Source of the DNA: AC-32 sp963736055
Lineage (GTDB): Bacteria > Actinomycetota > Thermoleophilia > Gaiellales > Gaiellaceae
Assembly: GCA_963736055.1 (NCBI GenBank)
Contig: CAVTNM010000009.1
Span: 676,183-740,182, forward strand
Reading direction: 5' to 3'
DNA length: 64,000 nt
In this document: piece after piece, positions 21,842 to 31,988 of the stretch
Numbering within the stretch: the first letter of the stretch is position 1
Layout of the letters: each line of letters opens with the position of its first letter
Made by a program: the position numbers and the translations under genes
The notes under the pieces: model-generated
The model's database searches: none
What the model was told of the DNA's origin: nothing
The model's input: the letters and a program-made list of their open reading frames with translations, nothing else

Positions 21842-23283
21842 CGCCGGGCGCCGCTCCCGTCGCGCGGGATCGACGACGCCGCCTGGGCGATCGCGGTCGA
21901 CGAGGTCGTCGAGACGCTCCGCGACCTGATCCGGATCCCGTCGATCAACCCGCCGCCGCCCGAGGCGCCCGATGGCGAGCTCGTCGCGGCGCGCCGGATC
22001 GCGGCGCTGCTGGCGGCGGCCGGCCTCGAGCCCGAGGTCGTCGAGCCGGAGCCCGGCCGCGGCTCCGTCCACGCCCGCCTGCGCGGCGACGGGACCGGCG
22101 GCGACGCCGCTCCTGCTGCTGTCGCATCTCGACGTCGTGCCCGCGCCGGCCGATCGCTGGAGCCACGACCCGTTCGCGGCCGACCTGGCCGACGGCTACG
22201 TCTACGGCCGCGGCGCGGTCGACATGAAGGCGATGGTCGCGATGGAGCTCGGCGTCGTCCGGCTGCTGGCGGCCGAGGCCCGGGCGGCCGGCCTCGACCC
22301 GGCGCGCGACCCGATCCCCGGCCTGCGCCGCGACGTCCTGTTCACGTGCACGGCCGACGAGGAGGCCGGCGGCACGGCCGGCGCGAAGTGGGTCGCCGAG
22401 CACCGCCCCGAGTGGCTGCGCGGCGGCCGGCGCGCTCAACGAGTGCGGCGGCGTCTCGATGACCGTCGCCGGCCGGCGGCTCTACCCGATCCAGGTCGCC
22501 GAGAAGGGCTTCGCCGCCTACCGCATCGCCGTCCGCGGGACGTGGGGCCACGGCTCGATGCCGCGCGAGGACAACGCGGCGGTCCTGGCCGCGGCGGTCA
22601 TCGAGCGGCTGGCCGTCCCGGGACCGACCCGCATCACGCCGGTCATGGCCCGCTTCCTCGACCTCGCCGGCGGCCGGCACTGCCGGCCGACGCCGCGGCC
22701 GGTCCTGCGCGGCCTGGCCGGGGACGACCCGGTCGCGCGCCGAGGCCGCCCTTGCCGCCGCCTGCGACCCGATGTACGCCCGGGCCCTGCGCGCCCTCGC
22801 TGCGCGACACGATCAGCCCGGACGTCGTCCACGCCGGGGTCAAGTACAACGTCATCCCGGGCGACGCGACGATCGAGGTCGACTGCCGCGTCCTGCCCGG
22901 GCACGACCGAGCCGGACGATGCGCGCCGAGCTCGTCGAGCGGCTCGGGCCGGAGCTCGCGGCCGCCTGCCGGATCGAGCTGATCGTCTTCGGCGCCCCGG
23001 TCGAGGCGCCGGCCGAGGGCGCGCTGTTCGACCTCCTCGTCGGCGACCATCCGCGACCACGACCCGGACGGGATCCCGCTCCCGGTCATGGCCCCGTTCG
23101 CCACGGACGCCAAGCACACCGCCACGCGTCGGCACGCCGACCTATGGCTTCTCACCGCTCCGGCTCGACCCGGACGAGCGCTTCCTCGAGCGGTTCCACG
23201 GCGTCGACGAGCGCGTCTCGGTCGACGCCCTGCGCTGGGGCCTGCCGGTCCTGTACGACGTGGTCCGCCGCTTCTGCGGCTGA
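21838..23283 (+). CDS. M20 family metallopeptidase (ArgE/DapE/CPG2-like, frameshifted)
   Basis: A dizinc exopeptidase or deacylase. Visible are RIPSINPPPPEAP near the N-terminus, the metal His-Asp pair in LLLSHLDVVPAPADRWSHDP, the bridging Asp in GRGAVDMKAMVAM, the general-base Glu pair in TCTADEEAGGTAGAKW, NECGGVSMTVAGRRLYPIQV, and the dimerisation-domain VRGTWGHGSMPREDNA. The C-terminal metal His is probably in GTPTYGFSP or in FHGVDERVSVD, which are present. About 480 residues. Substrate not predictable. It follows the small membrane protein with ATGA overlap. Confidence 0.88.
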
Positions 23284-23292
23284 CGCCGGGGG

Positions 23293-23512
23293 TCAGCGTC
23301 GCGGGTCGCCCGGACGTCCTCGACGGTCGCCGACGCGGACCTCCTCGTCGCACGTCGTGCACACGTAGATCGTGCCCGTCCCCCAGTCCCGCTCCGGATC
23401 GTGGGCGGCCGGGTCGTGGTGGGACGCCTGCGGTTCGAGGGCGCCCCACGTCCCGTCGGAGTGGCGATGCTGGATGCCGAAGCGACAACTCGTCGATGCG
23501 ACCGAAGTCCAT
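23293..23512 (-). CDS. Small zinc-ribbon-like protein
   Basis: About 72 residues starting at an ATG with AGGAGG seven bases upstream. After MDFGRIDELS, removal of one base gives FGIQHRHSDGTWGALEPQ, then DWGTGTIYVCTTCDEEVRVG and a basic tail. The single CxxC could be half of a metal site or a dimeric zinc knuckle. No named family. It lies just downstream of and on the same strand as the MarR gene, so it may share its mRNA. Confidence 0.55.
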
Positions 23513-23518
23513 GGTCGC

Positions 23519-24118
23519 CCTCCTGTCCGGCAATCCTGACTCGTCGCGGGCGTCCGGATGAGCCGGCCGCGCCGGCTGATCGCATGGGTCGCGAGGGCCG
23601 CCACGCCCATCGCCACGATCGCCCGCTCGGCCGTCGGCAGCGGCCGGACGGCGGACAGGAACTGGTCGGCCCGCGCCCGGTCGACGACCCGCAGCACGGC
23701 ATGTCCGCGCTGGGTCAGGCGCAGCGTACGCTGGCGGCGGTCCTCGGGTTCCTGGTGGCGCTCGACGAGCCGGCGCCGGACGAGGCCGTCGACCAGCCGG
23801 CTCGTCGCCGACGGCGACCGGCCGATCGACTCGGCCAGCTCGCCGACGGTCAGCGTGCTGCCGTCGGCGAGGACGTACAGCGCGGCGAGCTGGGTGAACC
23901 CGAGCCGCAGCTCGCCGAGCTGACCGGCGAAGCCGATGACCAGCTCGCGCCAGAGGGCCCGGCCCATCGCCACGCGCTCGCTGATCTGGCGGACGTTGGG
24001 CAGCCGGTTGCCGGCCGCCAGGACCGGGCGCGGACAGGTCCGCCTCGAACTGGCGGGCGATCGCGCGGGCGCGGGGCGGGCCGGGTCGACGGGCGCACGG
24101 TGACGGTCTGTCGGACAC
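23519..24118 (-). CDS. MarR family transcriptional regulator (3' end unresolved)
   Basis: A winged-helix regulator of the MarR type. After the N-terminal stretch AIARQFEADLSAP, an insertion near 24035 leads to RALWRELVIGFAGQLGEL, then the DNA-binding core LTVGELAESIGRSPSATSRL followed by VDGLVRRRLVERHQEPEDRR (recognition helix and wing), and RTLRLTQRGHAVL. The GTG at 24118 is the preferred start. No stop is met before the zinc-ribbon gene in any frame, so the real stop must be restored by an undetected indel; the end given is approximate. It is divergent from fabD by 90 bases and could regulate it. Confidence 0.75.
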
Positions 24119-24195
24119 GACGCCAAGCGTACGGCGACGCGCGAGAACGCATGCAACCGTGCATGGTAGTCGTGCGCGGCCGGCGGCTCGGCGCC

Positions 24196-24201
24196 TACCC
24201 T
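24196..24201 (+). promoter_or_regulatory. -10-like TACCCT box before fabD
   Basis: TACCCT ends 7 bases before the fabD ATG. There is no Shine-Dalgarno, so a leaderless mRNA is likely. Confidence 0.4.
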
Positions 24202-24208
24202 GCCGCTC

Positions 24209-25174
24209 ATGCAGTCAGCTCGCCTACGTCTTCCCCGGCCAGGGCTCCCAGGCCGTCGGGATGGGCCGCGCCCTCGCCGCAGCGTCGCCCGCCGCCGCGG
24301 CCGTCTTCGCGGCCGCGGACGCCGCGCTCGGGGACCCGATCAGCGCCCTCGCCTGGGACGGCCCGGCCGAGCGCTCGACCTGACCGAGAACGCCCAGCCG
24401 GCGCATCCTCGCGACCTCGATGGCGATCCTGGCCGGGCTGCGCGAGCGCTGGGCCGCCGACGGCCTCGACCGCGCCGGTCCCGGCGTTCGCGGCCGGCCA
24501 CTCGATGGGCCAGTACTCGGCGCTGGTCGCCGCCGGCGCGCTCTCGCTCGAGGACGGCGTCCGCCTCGTCCGCGAGCGCGGCCGCCTGATGCAGGCCTCC
24601 GGCCAGGGCCGCGACGGCGCGATGGCCGCGCTCATCGGGCTCGACGACGCCCGCCTCCCCGAGCTGGTCGCCGGGGCCTCCGCGCACGGCGTCTTCGTCG
24701 TCGCCAACCGGAACGCCCCGGGCCAGGTCGTCGTCTCCGGCGAGCGCGCCGCCGATCGAGGCCGGCGCCGAGCTGGCGAAGGCGCTCGGGGCCAAGCGCG
24801 CGATCGTGCTGCCGGTCTCGGTCGCGGCCCACTCCCCGCTCATGGCCGAGGCGGCCGACGGCATGCGGACGGCCCTCGCGGGCGTCGCCTTCCACGATCC
24901 GGACGTGCCGCTGCTGGCCAACGCCGACGGCCGCCCGATCGTGACCGCCGAGGCTGGCCGGACCGAGCTCGTCGAGCACCTGACGGCCGGCGTCGACTGG
25001 ATCCGCATCGTCGAGCGGATGGCCGCCGCCGGCGTCACGACCTTCGTCGAGATCGGGCCGGGCCGCGTCCTCACCGGCCTGATCAAGCGGATCGCCCCCG
25101 ATGCCGAGGTCATCGCCGCCGACGACCCCGCCTCGTCCGATCGCCTCGCCGCCCTCGCCACCGTGCCCGCCTGA
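24209..25174 (+). CDS. fabD: Malonyl-CoA:ACP transacylase (frameshifted)
   Basis: FabD loads malonate onto acyl carrier protein for fatty acid synthesis. The start ATG-CAG with one base removed continues LAYVFPGQGSQAVGMGRALA. The nucleophile is in FAAGHSMGQYSALVAAGAL, the malonate-binding Arg in VRERGRLMQ, and the catalytic His in PVSVAAHSPLM. The end is GVTTFVEIGPGRVLTGLIKR. About 318 residues. Insertions lie near 24214, 24378, 24408, 24480 and 24752. fabF starts 28 bases after its stop. No acpP lies between them, unlike many fab operons. Confidence 0.93.
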
Positions 25175-25202
25175 CCGACCGCCAACAAGGAGGACGCCTC
25201 TC

Positions 25203-26478
25203 GTGCGCAAGCCCGACTACGATCGCCGCGTCGTCGTCACCGGTCTCGGGGTCATCAGCTCCGTCGGCAACGACGTCGCGACCGCCTGGGGCAACCTCGT
25301 CAACGGGGTCTCCGGCCTCGGCCAGATCACCCGCTTCGACACGACGCCGTACGAGGCCAAGCTCGGCGGCGAGGTCCACGACTTCGTGGCCGCCGACTGG
25401 ATGGACGCCAAGGCCGCTCGCCGGAGCGAGTCGAGCATGCACTTCGGGGTCGCGGCCGCGAAGCAGGCGCTGGCCGATTCCGGCTTCGAGCTCACCGACG
25501 AGAACCGGACCGAGGTCGGCGTCATCTTCGGCTCGGGCGCCGGCGGCCAGACGCTGATGATCGACAACTACGTCGCGATGAAGGAGCGCGGCCCGCGGAC
25601 GGTCGCCCCGACCTTCATCGCCAACGCCCTGATCGACAGCTGCTCCGGGATGATCGCCATCGAGACCGGCGCGATCGGCCACAACATGTGCGTCGTGTCG
25701 GCCTGCGCGACCGGCACCCACAACGTCGGCGAGGCGGCCGAGGCGATCCGCCGCGGCGACTGCATCGCGGTCATCAGCGGCTCGACCGAGGCGCCGCTCC
25801 TCGAGGTCGGCCATGCCGGCTTCTCGAACATGCGCGGGATGGGCATGCCGCGGCCCGGCGAGGGGCCCGAGACGGTGTCCCGCCCGTTCGACCTGACGCG
25901 CGACGGGTTCGTCCTCGGCGAGGGGGCGGGATCGCTGTTCCTCGAGGACCTCGAGCTGGCCAAGGCGCGCGGCGCGAAGATCTACGCCGAGGTCGTCGGC
26001 TACGGCTCGGCGGCCGACGGCTGGGACATGATCCAGCCGATCGACGCCGGCGTCGGCTCGGCCCGGGCGATGAAGATGGCCCTCGAGCGACGCGGCGTGC
26101 CGGCCGACGAGGTCGACCTCATCAACCCGCACGGCACGTCGACCCCGCTCGGCGACAAGCGCGAGGCCGAGGCGATCTGGACGATCTTCGGGTCGCGGGC
26201 CGCACGCGACCGGCGCTCGCTGATCGATCAGCGCGACGAAGTCGATGACCGGCCACATGATGGGCGCGGCCGGGGCCTTCGAGGCGTTCGCCACGGTCAT
26301 GTCGGTCGCCGAGCAGTGCGCGCCCGGGACGCTCAACTACCGCGACATCGACCCCGAGTGCGACGTGTGGGTCATCGCCGAGACGCAGGCGATGCCGATC
26401 CGCTACGCGCTGTCGAACAACATCGGCCTCGGCGGGCACAACGGCGCGGTCATCTTCAAGCGCTACGACGGCGACTGA
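25203..26478 (+). CDS. fabF: 3-oxoacyl-ACP synthase II, copy 1 (frameshifted once)
   Basis: A condensing enzyme that elongates acyl-ACP with malonyl-ACP. The GTG at 25203 follows AAGGAGG. Landmarks are RRVVVTGLGVISSVGNDV, the nucleophile in CVVSACATGTHNVGEA, DGFVLGEGAGSLFLEDL, the first His in LINPHGTSTPLGDKREAEA, and, after an insertion pair near 26200-26240, KSMTGHMMGAAGA with the second His. It ends ALSNNIGLGGHNGAVIFKR. About 420 residues, full length. It forms a unit with fabD; the second fabF lies 824 bases further on. Confidence 0.93.
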
Positions 26479-26504
26479 AGCGGCCGGGCGCGGACCTCTC
26501 GACT

Positions 26505-26632
26505 CGATCGCCGTTGGGCGATTCGGCGTCGTCGGTGCCTGGGACGACCCCACGCCACCCGATCGCCGTTGGGCGATTCGGCGTCGTCGGTCGCCTGGAC
26601 GCCTCTACGCCACGCGATCGCCATCGGCGATT
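26505..26632. repeat. Tandem 55-bp repeat with palindromic core
   Basis: Two 55-bp units (26505-26559 and 26560-26614) are identical for their first 32 bases. A third, degenerate unit begins exactly one period later at 26615. Each starts CGATCGCCGTTGGGCGATT. The core ATCGCC-GTTG-GGCGAT is itself a 6-bp hairpin (26507-26522 and 26562-26577; variant ATCGCC-ATC-GGCGAT at 26617). It lies in the 824-base interval between the fabF copies. Confidence 0.85.
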
Positions 26633-26675
26633 CCGTGCCGTTCGCCGGGCGTTGGGCGCGAGCGGTCGGCGGTGG

Positions 26676-27088
26676 TCAGCGCTCGTCCCAGCCGGGTGCC
26701 GGCACCAGGCGGCGCCGAGTCCCAGGAACGATCGTCGCGTCGCGGGTCCGTCGGACCCGTCCGGTCGGTGGCGCATGCCCGGTGTCTGGCGGATGAGCAC
26801 ATGGGCGGAGGGTGAGATCGAGGTGCATGGCGGCGGCGATCCGCGCAAGGACCTCGAGTCGGGCCCTTCGGCAAGGCCGTTCTCGATCATCGACCAGGTC
26901 GACTGACTGATGCCGGCGACGTCGCTGAGGTGGCTCTGGGTCTCGAACCGTCGGAGTCTCAGCCGTCCGGAGATCGACGCCCAAGTGCAGGATGACGAGC
27001 TCGATGGCGTCGGGTTGATCGCGAAGGTAGTACGGCACCGACACAGTCCATCAGACCGTGCTTTGCTGGAACTCATGCGGCGGTTCAC
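26676..27088 (-). pseudogene. XRE-type helix-turn-helix gene, degraded or frameshifted
   Basis: In one minus-strand frame LRRFETQSHLSDVAGISQST is followed by WSMIENGLAEGP, the recognition part of an XRE/Cro HTH. In the next frame the domain continues RLEVLARIAAAMHLDLTL and ends about 60 residues later at 26676. A single extra base near 26860 would explain the break. However, the usual first helix is poorly preserved and no good start or ribosome site is visible, so it may be a true remnant. It lies between the two groups of palindromic repeats. Confidence 0.5.
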
Positions 27089-27124
27089 GGCGCCTTACCA
27101 GATCGACGTTCGTCGGTGGATTCG

Positions 27125-27210
27125 ATCGCCGTTGGGCGATTCGTGAACCCGAGCGCTGGGCGGATCATGAGCGCGACTCGCTTGAGACATCGATATCGCC
27201 CAACGGCGAT
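27125..27210. repeat. Two further copies of the palindromic core, one inverted
   Basis: ATCGCCGTTGGGCGAT occurs at 27125-27140 and its exact reverse complement at 27195-27210. With the tandem units at 26505-26632 these bracket the HTH remnant. The rest of this interval (27141-27194 and 27211-27268) shows nothing else recognisable except the fabF promoter-like box TACGAT at 27269-27274. Confidence 0.75.
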
Positions 27211-27302
27211 CGTCAAGCCACGCCCTGCGGCCGCGGCGCGTCCTCCCGCCATCGCAAACGCACCCTGCTACGATCGCGCCCTGCCCGCACCGGAGGAACC
27301 CC

Positions 27303-28566
27303 TTGCCTGAACAGGATCCGTCGCGCCGGGCGGTGGTGACCGGCCTCGGGGCCGTCATGCCGATCGGCAACGACTTCCCGACCTACTGGTCGAACCTGGT
27401 GGCCGGCGTGACCGGCACGCGGATCGTCAAGCGGTTCGACCCCTCGGCGTTCGAGGTCCGGATCGCGGCCGAGGTCCTCGACTTCGACCCGACGACGGTC
27501 ATGGACCCGAAGATGGCGCGCCGGATGAGCCGCTTCATCCAGCTCGCGATGGGTGCCGGGATGGAGGCCGTCCGCGACTCCGGGATCGACTTCGCGGCGA
27601 TGGACCAGGACCAGCGCGACCGGGTCGGCGTCGTGGTCAACACCGGCGGCGGCGGGATCGAGCAGATCATCGACGGCACGCACATCCACGACGAGAAGGG
27701 GCCGCGCTTCGTCAGTCCGTTCGCCGTGCCGGCCCTGTCGGGCTCGATGGCCGCCTGCATGCTGTCGATGGAGTACGGCCTGACCGGCCCGGTGATCACC
27801 CAGGTCGCGGCCTGCGCCACCTCGGTCATCGCCTTCCACGACGCCCTGCGGCTCATCCGCTCGGGCGACTGCGACGTCGTCCTGACCGGCGGATCCGAGG
27901 CGCCGATCTGGCCGATGGGTCTCGCCGCGCTGTCGAACATGACCGCGCTGTCGAAGCGCAACGACGACCCGGCCACGGCCTCGCGGCCGTTCGACGCCAC
28001 GCGCGACGGCTTCGTCCTCGGCGAGGGCGCCGGGGTCGTCGTCGTCGAGTCGCTCGCCCACGCCCAGGCCCGCGGCGCGACGCCCCTGGCCGAGATCATC
28101 GGTGGCGCGCTGACGGCCGACGCGTTCCACATCAGCGCGCCCGACCCGACCGGCCGCGGCCAGACGCGGGCGATGACCTCGGCCCTGCGCAACGCCGGCG
28201 TCGCCCCCGACGAGATCGACTACATCGTGGCCCACGGCACGGCCACCCAGCTCAACGATTCGACCGAGACCACGGCGATCAAGGGCGCCTACGGGGCCCA
28301 TGCCTACAAGGTCGCCATCAGCTCGCCGAAGTCGATGATCGGCCATCTCGTCGGCGCCGCCGGGATCGCCTCGCGCCCTGGCCGCCATCGGCGCGATCCG
28401 CGACGGGATCATCCCGCCGACGGCCAACCTCCACACCCCGGATCCGGCGTGCGACCTCGACTACGTCCCGCTGACCGCGCGCAAGGCGAAGGTCGAGACG
28501 GTCGCGGTCAACGGCTTCGGGTTCGGTGGCCAGAACGCGGTCACGATCTTCCGCGCCGTCACCTGA
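27303..28566 (+). CDS. fabF: 3-oxoacyl-ACP synthase II, copy 2 (frameshifted once)
   Basis: A second KAS II-type condensing enzyme. The TTG start at 27303 has GGAGG eight bases upstream. It shows RRAVVTGLGAVMPIGNDFPT, the nucleophile in ITQVAACATSVIAFHDAL, DGFVLGEGAGVVVVESL, His in YIVAHGTATQLNDSTE, and SSPKSMIGHLVGAAG. After one insertion near 28373 it continues ALAAIGAIRDGIIPPTANL to VNGFGFGGQNAVTIFRAV. It is only distantly similar to copy 1 (different loops, HIHDEKGPRF insert), so it is a diverged paralogue and not a recent duplicate. Its last 8 bases overlap the convergent thioesterase gene. Confidence 0.93.
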
Positions 28567-29027
28567 GCGGGCGGCCCTCGAACGACTCGATGGCCGCGAC
28601 GAACTCGTCCGACAGCGGCGTGGGGCGCTGCGTCTCGTAGTCGAACCGGACCAGCACCGAATCGCTGACCGCGACCAGCCGCTGGTTCGTCGCCGGGGAC
28701 CGCCGCGGTCAGCCGGTGCTCCAGCGTGAACGAGGTGCGACCGATCCGCGTCGCGCGCGTCTGGACCGTCACCGTCTCGCCGTAGAAGACCTGGGCGCGG
28801 TAGGTGATCCGGGCCTCGGCCAGGATGAGGTTCTCGGCGCCCCGGCCGGTCACGTCGGTCCAGTAGCGGATGCGGGCGATCTCGCAGTAGGTCAGGTACT
28901 TGGCGTTGTTGACGTGACGCATCGCGTCCGTGTCGGCGAAGCGGACCTCGACCTGGATCTCGTGGGAGAACGGACCGACGAGGTCGCGCGGGTCAGCCGG
29001 CGACGCCGGTCGAGGGGGCGGTTGCAT
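28559..29027 (-). CDS. Acyl-CoA/ACP thioesterase, 4HBT hotdog fold (frameshifted)
   Basis: A YbgC/4-hydroxybenzoyl-CoA thioesterase-like hotdog protein of about 155 residues. The active-site Asp is in VEVRFADTDAMRHVNNAKYL, followed by YCEIARIRYW. The beta-sheet segment GETVTVQTRATRIGRTSFTL leads, after one insertion near 28697, to ATNQRLVAVSDSVLVRFDYE and SDEFVAAIESFEGRPLR. It starts inside the end of copA (35-base overlap on the same strand) and converges on fabF, so it probably shares the copA mRNA. Substrate unknown. Confidence 0.88.
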
Positions 29028-31334
29028 GATCCGAGTGTACGGGCCGGCGGACCCTGAAGCCGCGCAGCCGGAGCGAGTTGGCGACCACCGACACCGACGA
29101 GAGCGCCATCGCGCCGGCGGCCAGGGCGGGGTTGAGGACGATCTCGAAGGCCGGATACAGGACCCCCATGGCGACCGGGATGAGCACGACGTTGTAGGCG
29201 AACGCCCAGAACAGGTTCTGGCGGATGACCGACATCGTCGCGCGCGACAGCGCGATGGCGTCCGCTACCGAGCGTGGGTCGCCACCGACGAGCGTGATGT
29301 CCGACGATTCGATGGCGATGTCGGCGCCGCCGCCGATGGCGATGCCGAGGTCGGCATGGGCGATGGCAAGGGCGTCATTGATCCCGTCGCCGACCATCGC
29401 CACGACCAGCCCGCGCGCCTGGAGTCCTTCGATCATGGCCGCCTTGTCCTCGGGCCGGGCGTCGGCCACGACCTTGTCGAACGGGATCCTGACCTGCCGC
29501 GCGACGGCCTCGGCCGTGGCCCGGCCGTCGCCGGTCACCAGCCACACCTCGGCGCCGGATGCCGCCAGCGCCGTGACCGCGTCCGCGGCGGTCGCCTTGA
29601 CCGGGTCGCCGAGCGAGATGACACCGGCCGCCCGCCCGTCGATGGCGACGAAGGCGACCGTGTTGCCGCCGGCCGACGCCGCGGTCCAGGCCGAGGCCAG
29701 CGGGTCGGTGTCGATCGCGCGCTCGCGCAGCAGGCGCCCGCTGCCGACGAGGACCGCGCGGGATCCGCCCTCCGTCCCGACGATGCCCTCGATCCCGCCG
29801 CCGGGGATGGCCCCGAAGCCAGTCACCGTGCCGAAGCCGAGCTCGTGCTCGCGCGCGCGGGCGAGGATGGCCCTGGCGAGCGGGTGCTCGCTGCCCTTCT
29901 CGAGGGCGCCGGCGGCATCGAGGACGTCCTCGACGGTGAAGCCCGGCGCCGCGACCACGTCGACGACGGCCGGCCGGCCCAGCGGTCAGGGTCCCGGTCT
30001 TGTCGAGCACGACGGCCGTCACGCGCTGCGCGGTCTCGAGCGCCTCGCCACCGCGGATGAGGATCCCCGCCTCCGCGCCGCGTCCGGTCCCGACCATGAT
30101 CGCGGTCGGCGTGGCCAGGCCCATCGCGCACGGACAGGCGATGACCAGGACGCTGATGAAGGCCAATCAGGGCGAAGGTCAGCCGCGGCTCCGGCCCGGC
30201 GACGAACCAGATGACGTAGGTCGCCGCCGCGAGCACGATGACGACCGGGACGAATCGCTCGGCGATCCGGTCGGCCAGGCGCTGGATCGGCGCCTTCGAG
30301 CCCTGGGCCCGCTTGACCAGCTCGACGATCCGCGCCAGGGCGGTATCCCGGCCGACGCGCGTGGCGCGCATGACGAACGTGCCCGTCGTGTTCAGCGTCG
30401 CCCCGATGACCTCATCGCCCGGTCCGACGGCGACGGGGACCGGCTCGCCGGTCAGCATCGATGCGTCGATCGCCGTGCCGCCGTCGACGATCAGCCCATC
30501 GACCGGGACCTTCTCGCCGGGGCGGACCCGCAGCAGGTCGCCGACCTGGACCGTCTCGAGGGCGATCTCGCGGTCGATGTCGCCGTCGACCAGGTGGGCG
30601 GTCGTCGGGCTGCAGGCCGACGAGGTGCCGGATCGCGTCGGTCGTCCGGACCTTGGCTCGTGCCTCCAGCCAGCGACCCAGCAGGACCAGCCCGATGATG
30701 ATCGTCGAGGAGTCGAAGTAGGTCACGGGCTCGATGCCCGCGGCGGCCACCACGGCCGGCGAGAGCGTGACGGCGACGCTGTACCCCCAGGCCGCGGACG
30801 TGCCGACCGCGACCAGGGTGTCCATGTTCGTGGTGCCGTGGCGGACCGCTCGCCAGGCGGCCCGGTAGAACCGCCCGCCGCCCCAGACCTGGATGAAGGT
30901 GGCCGGGATCAGGACCAGCCGGTTCAGGTCCTCGATCGGGACCGTCGTCTGCGGCGCGAACATGACGATCATGATGGCCACGGCGGTCGCGATCGAGACC
31001 GACGCCTTGATGAGCAGGGTCCGCGCATCCCGGGCACGTTCGATGGTCGTCCTGCGAGAGTTCCGCCGAGAGCGTCAGCGGGTGGCGCATCGTCCGCGAC
31101 CGGCGGCTTCGTCCGGACGTCGTAGCCGGCCGCCTCGATGGCGCCGACGAGGGCCGCCCGGTCCGCCACGTCGGGCAGGTAGCGGATCGTCGCGACCTCA
31201 GTGGCGAGGTTGACCGTCGCCGTCTCGACGCCCGGCGTCTTGCGCAGGAACCGCTCGATCCGGTTGACGCAGGACGCGCAGGTCATGCCCTCGATCGGCA
31301 GCGCGATCTCGGTGGTCGGCGGAGAGGCGTTCAT
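28993..31334 (-). CDS. copA: Copper-translocating P-type ATPase (frameshifted)
   Basis: A P1B-1 ATPase exporting Cu(I). In order: one N-terminal heavy-metal domain (IEGMTCASCVNRIERFL), helices including SIATAVAIMIVMFAP, the actuator loop DASMLTGEPVPV, the transport site VIACPCAMGLATPTAI, phosphorylation site VVLDKTGTLT, N-domain EKGSEHPLARAI, and the hinge VAMVGDGINDALAIAHADLG. NDALAIA replaces the common NDAPALA. About 780 residues with at least five insertions. The ATG at 31334 overlaps a palindrome typical of copper repressors, and TATACT lies ten bases upstream, leaving no room for a ribosome site. Confidence 0.93.
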
Positions 31335-31349
31335 ACTCCCTGGGAGTAT
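31333..31349. promoter_or_regulatory. CsoR-like operator and -10 box of copA
   Basis: ATACTCCC-T-GGGAGTAT is a perfect 8+8 palindrome resembling the ATACCC/GGGTAT sites bound by the copper repressor CsoR. On the minus strand it includes the -10-like TATACT (31345-31350) and runs into the copA ATG (31332-31334), so bound repressor would cover the promoter. No csoR gene is in the window. Confidence 0.65.
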
Positions 31350-31382
31350 ACCACGATGATCGTCGTGCGAGACTGTGTGACG

Positions 31383-31988
31383 ATGACCGACGCCGGCGCG
31401 ATCCAGACCGCGATCCCGGGGCCGTGGGGGCCGATCCACGTCGCGGCCACGGACCGGGGCGTGGTCGCCATCGAATGGCTGACGAGCGACGCGGACTTCG
31501 CGGCCCGGCTGGCGCGGCGTCTCGGCGCAGCCGTCGAGCCGGCGGCGGACGCGGCGCCGGGCGACCCCCGTCGCGCCTCTCTCGACGCCGCCATCGGGGC
31601 GGTCGAGCGCCTGTTGGCCGGCCGGCCGACCCGGCCCGCGGTCGCCTTCGACCTGGCCGATCGCCCGGTCTGGGACCGCCGCGTGCTCGACGCCGTCGCG
31701 ACCGTCCCATGGGGCCGCACCGCCAGCTACGGGGACATCGCTCGCCGGATCGGGGCGCCTCGCGCGGCCCGGGCGGTCGGCGGCGCGCTGGGCCGGAACC
31801 CGATCGGCCTGCTCATCCCGTGCCATCGGGTCATCGCCGCCGACGGCACGATCGGCGGCTACGGTGGCGACGGCTGGGGAAGCCGTGAGGAGCGGCTCGC
31901 CATCAAGCGCGCCCTGCTGGCGCGCGAGGGCGTCGAGATCGGAGGCCTTATGACCTCGGGATCGGGCGCATCGGGTAGACCCCGATGA
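31383..31988 (+). CDS. ogt: Methylated-DNA-protein-cysteine S-methyltransferase
   Basis: This suicide repair protein removes alkyl groups from O6-alkylguanine (and O4-alkylthymine) onto its own Cys. The DNA-binding domain has TVPWGRTASYGDIARRIG with the Arg finger region RAVGGALGRNP, then the acceptor LLIPCHRVIAADGTIGGYGG. The N-terminal domain (TAIPGPWGPIHVAATDRGVV) is of the Ogt/Ada-C type. About 201 residues, no frameshift. A second ATG at 31356 in the same frame would add nine residues but lies 6 bases from the copper operator. It is divergent from copA; its 3' end overlaps the next gene antisense by 41 bases. Confidence 0.92.
   Translation: MTDAGAIQTAIPGPWGPIHVAATDRGVVAIEWLTSDADFAARLARRLGAAVEPAADAAPGDPRRASLDAAIGAVERLLAGRPTRPAVAFDLADRPVWDRRVLDAVATVPWGRTASYGDIARRIGAPRAARAVGGALGRNPIGLLIPCHRVIAADGTIGGYGGDGWGSREERLAIKRALLAREGVEIGGLMTSGSGASGRPR

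Noticed and set aside
26505..26632. CRISPR array
   Set aside because: The units are contiguous 55-bp tandem repeats, not short repeats with unique spacers, and no cas gene is present.
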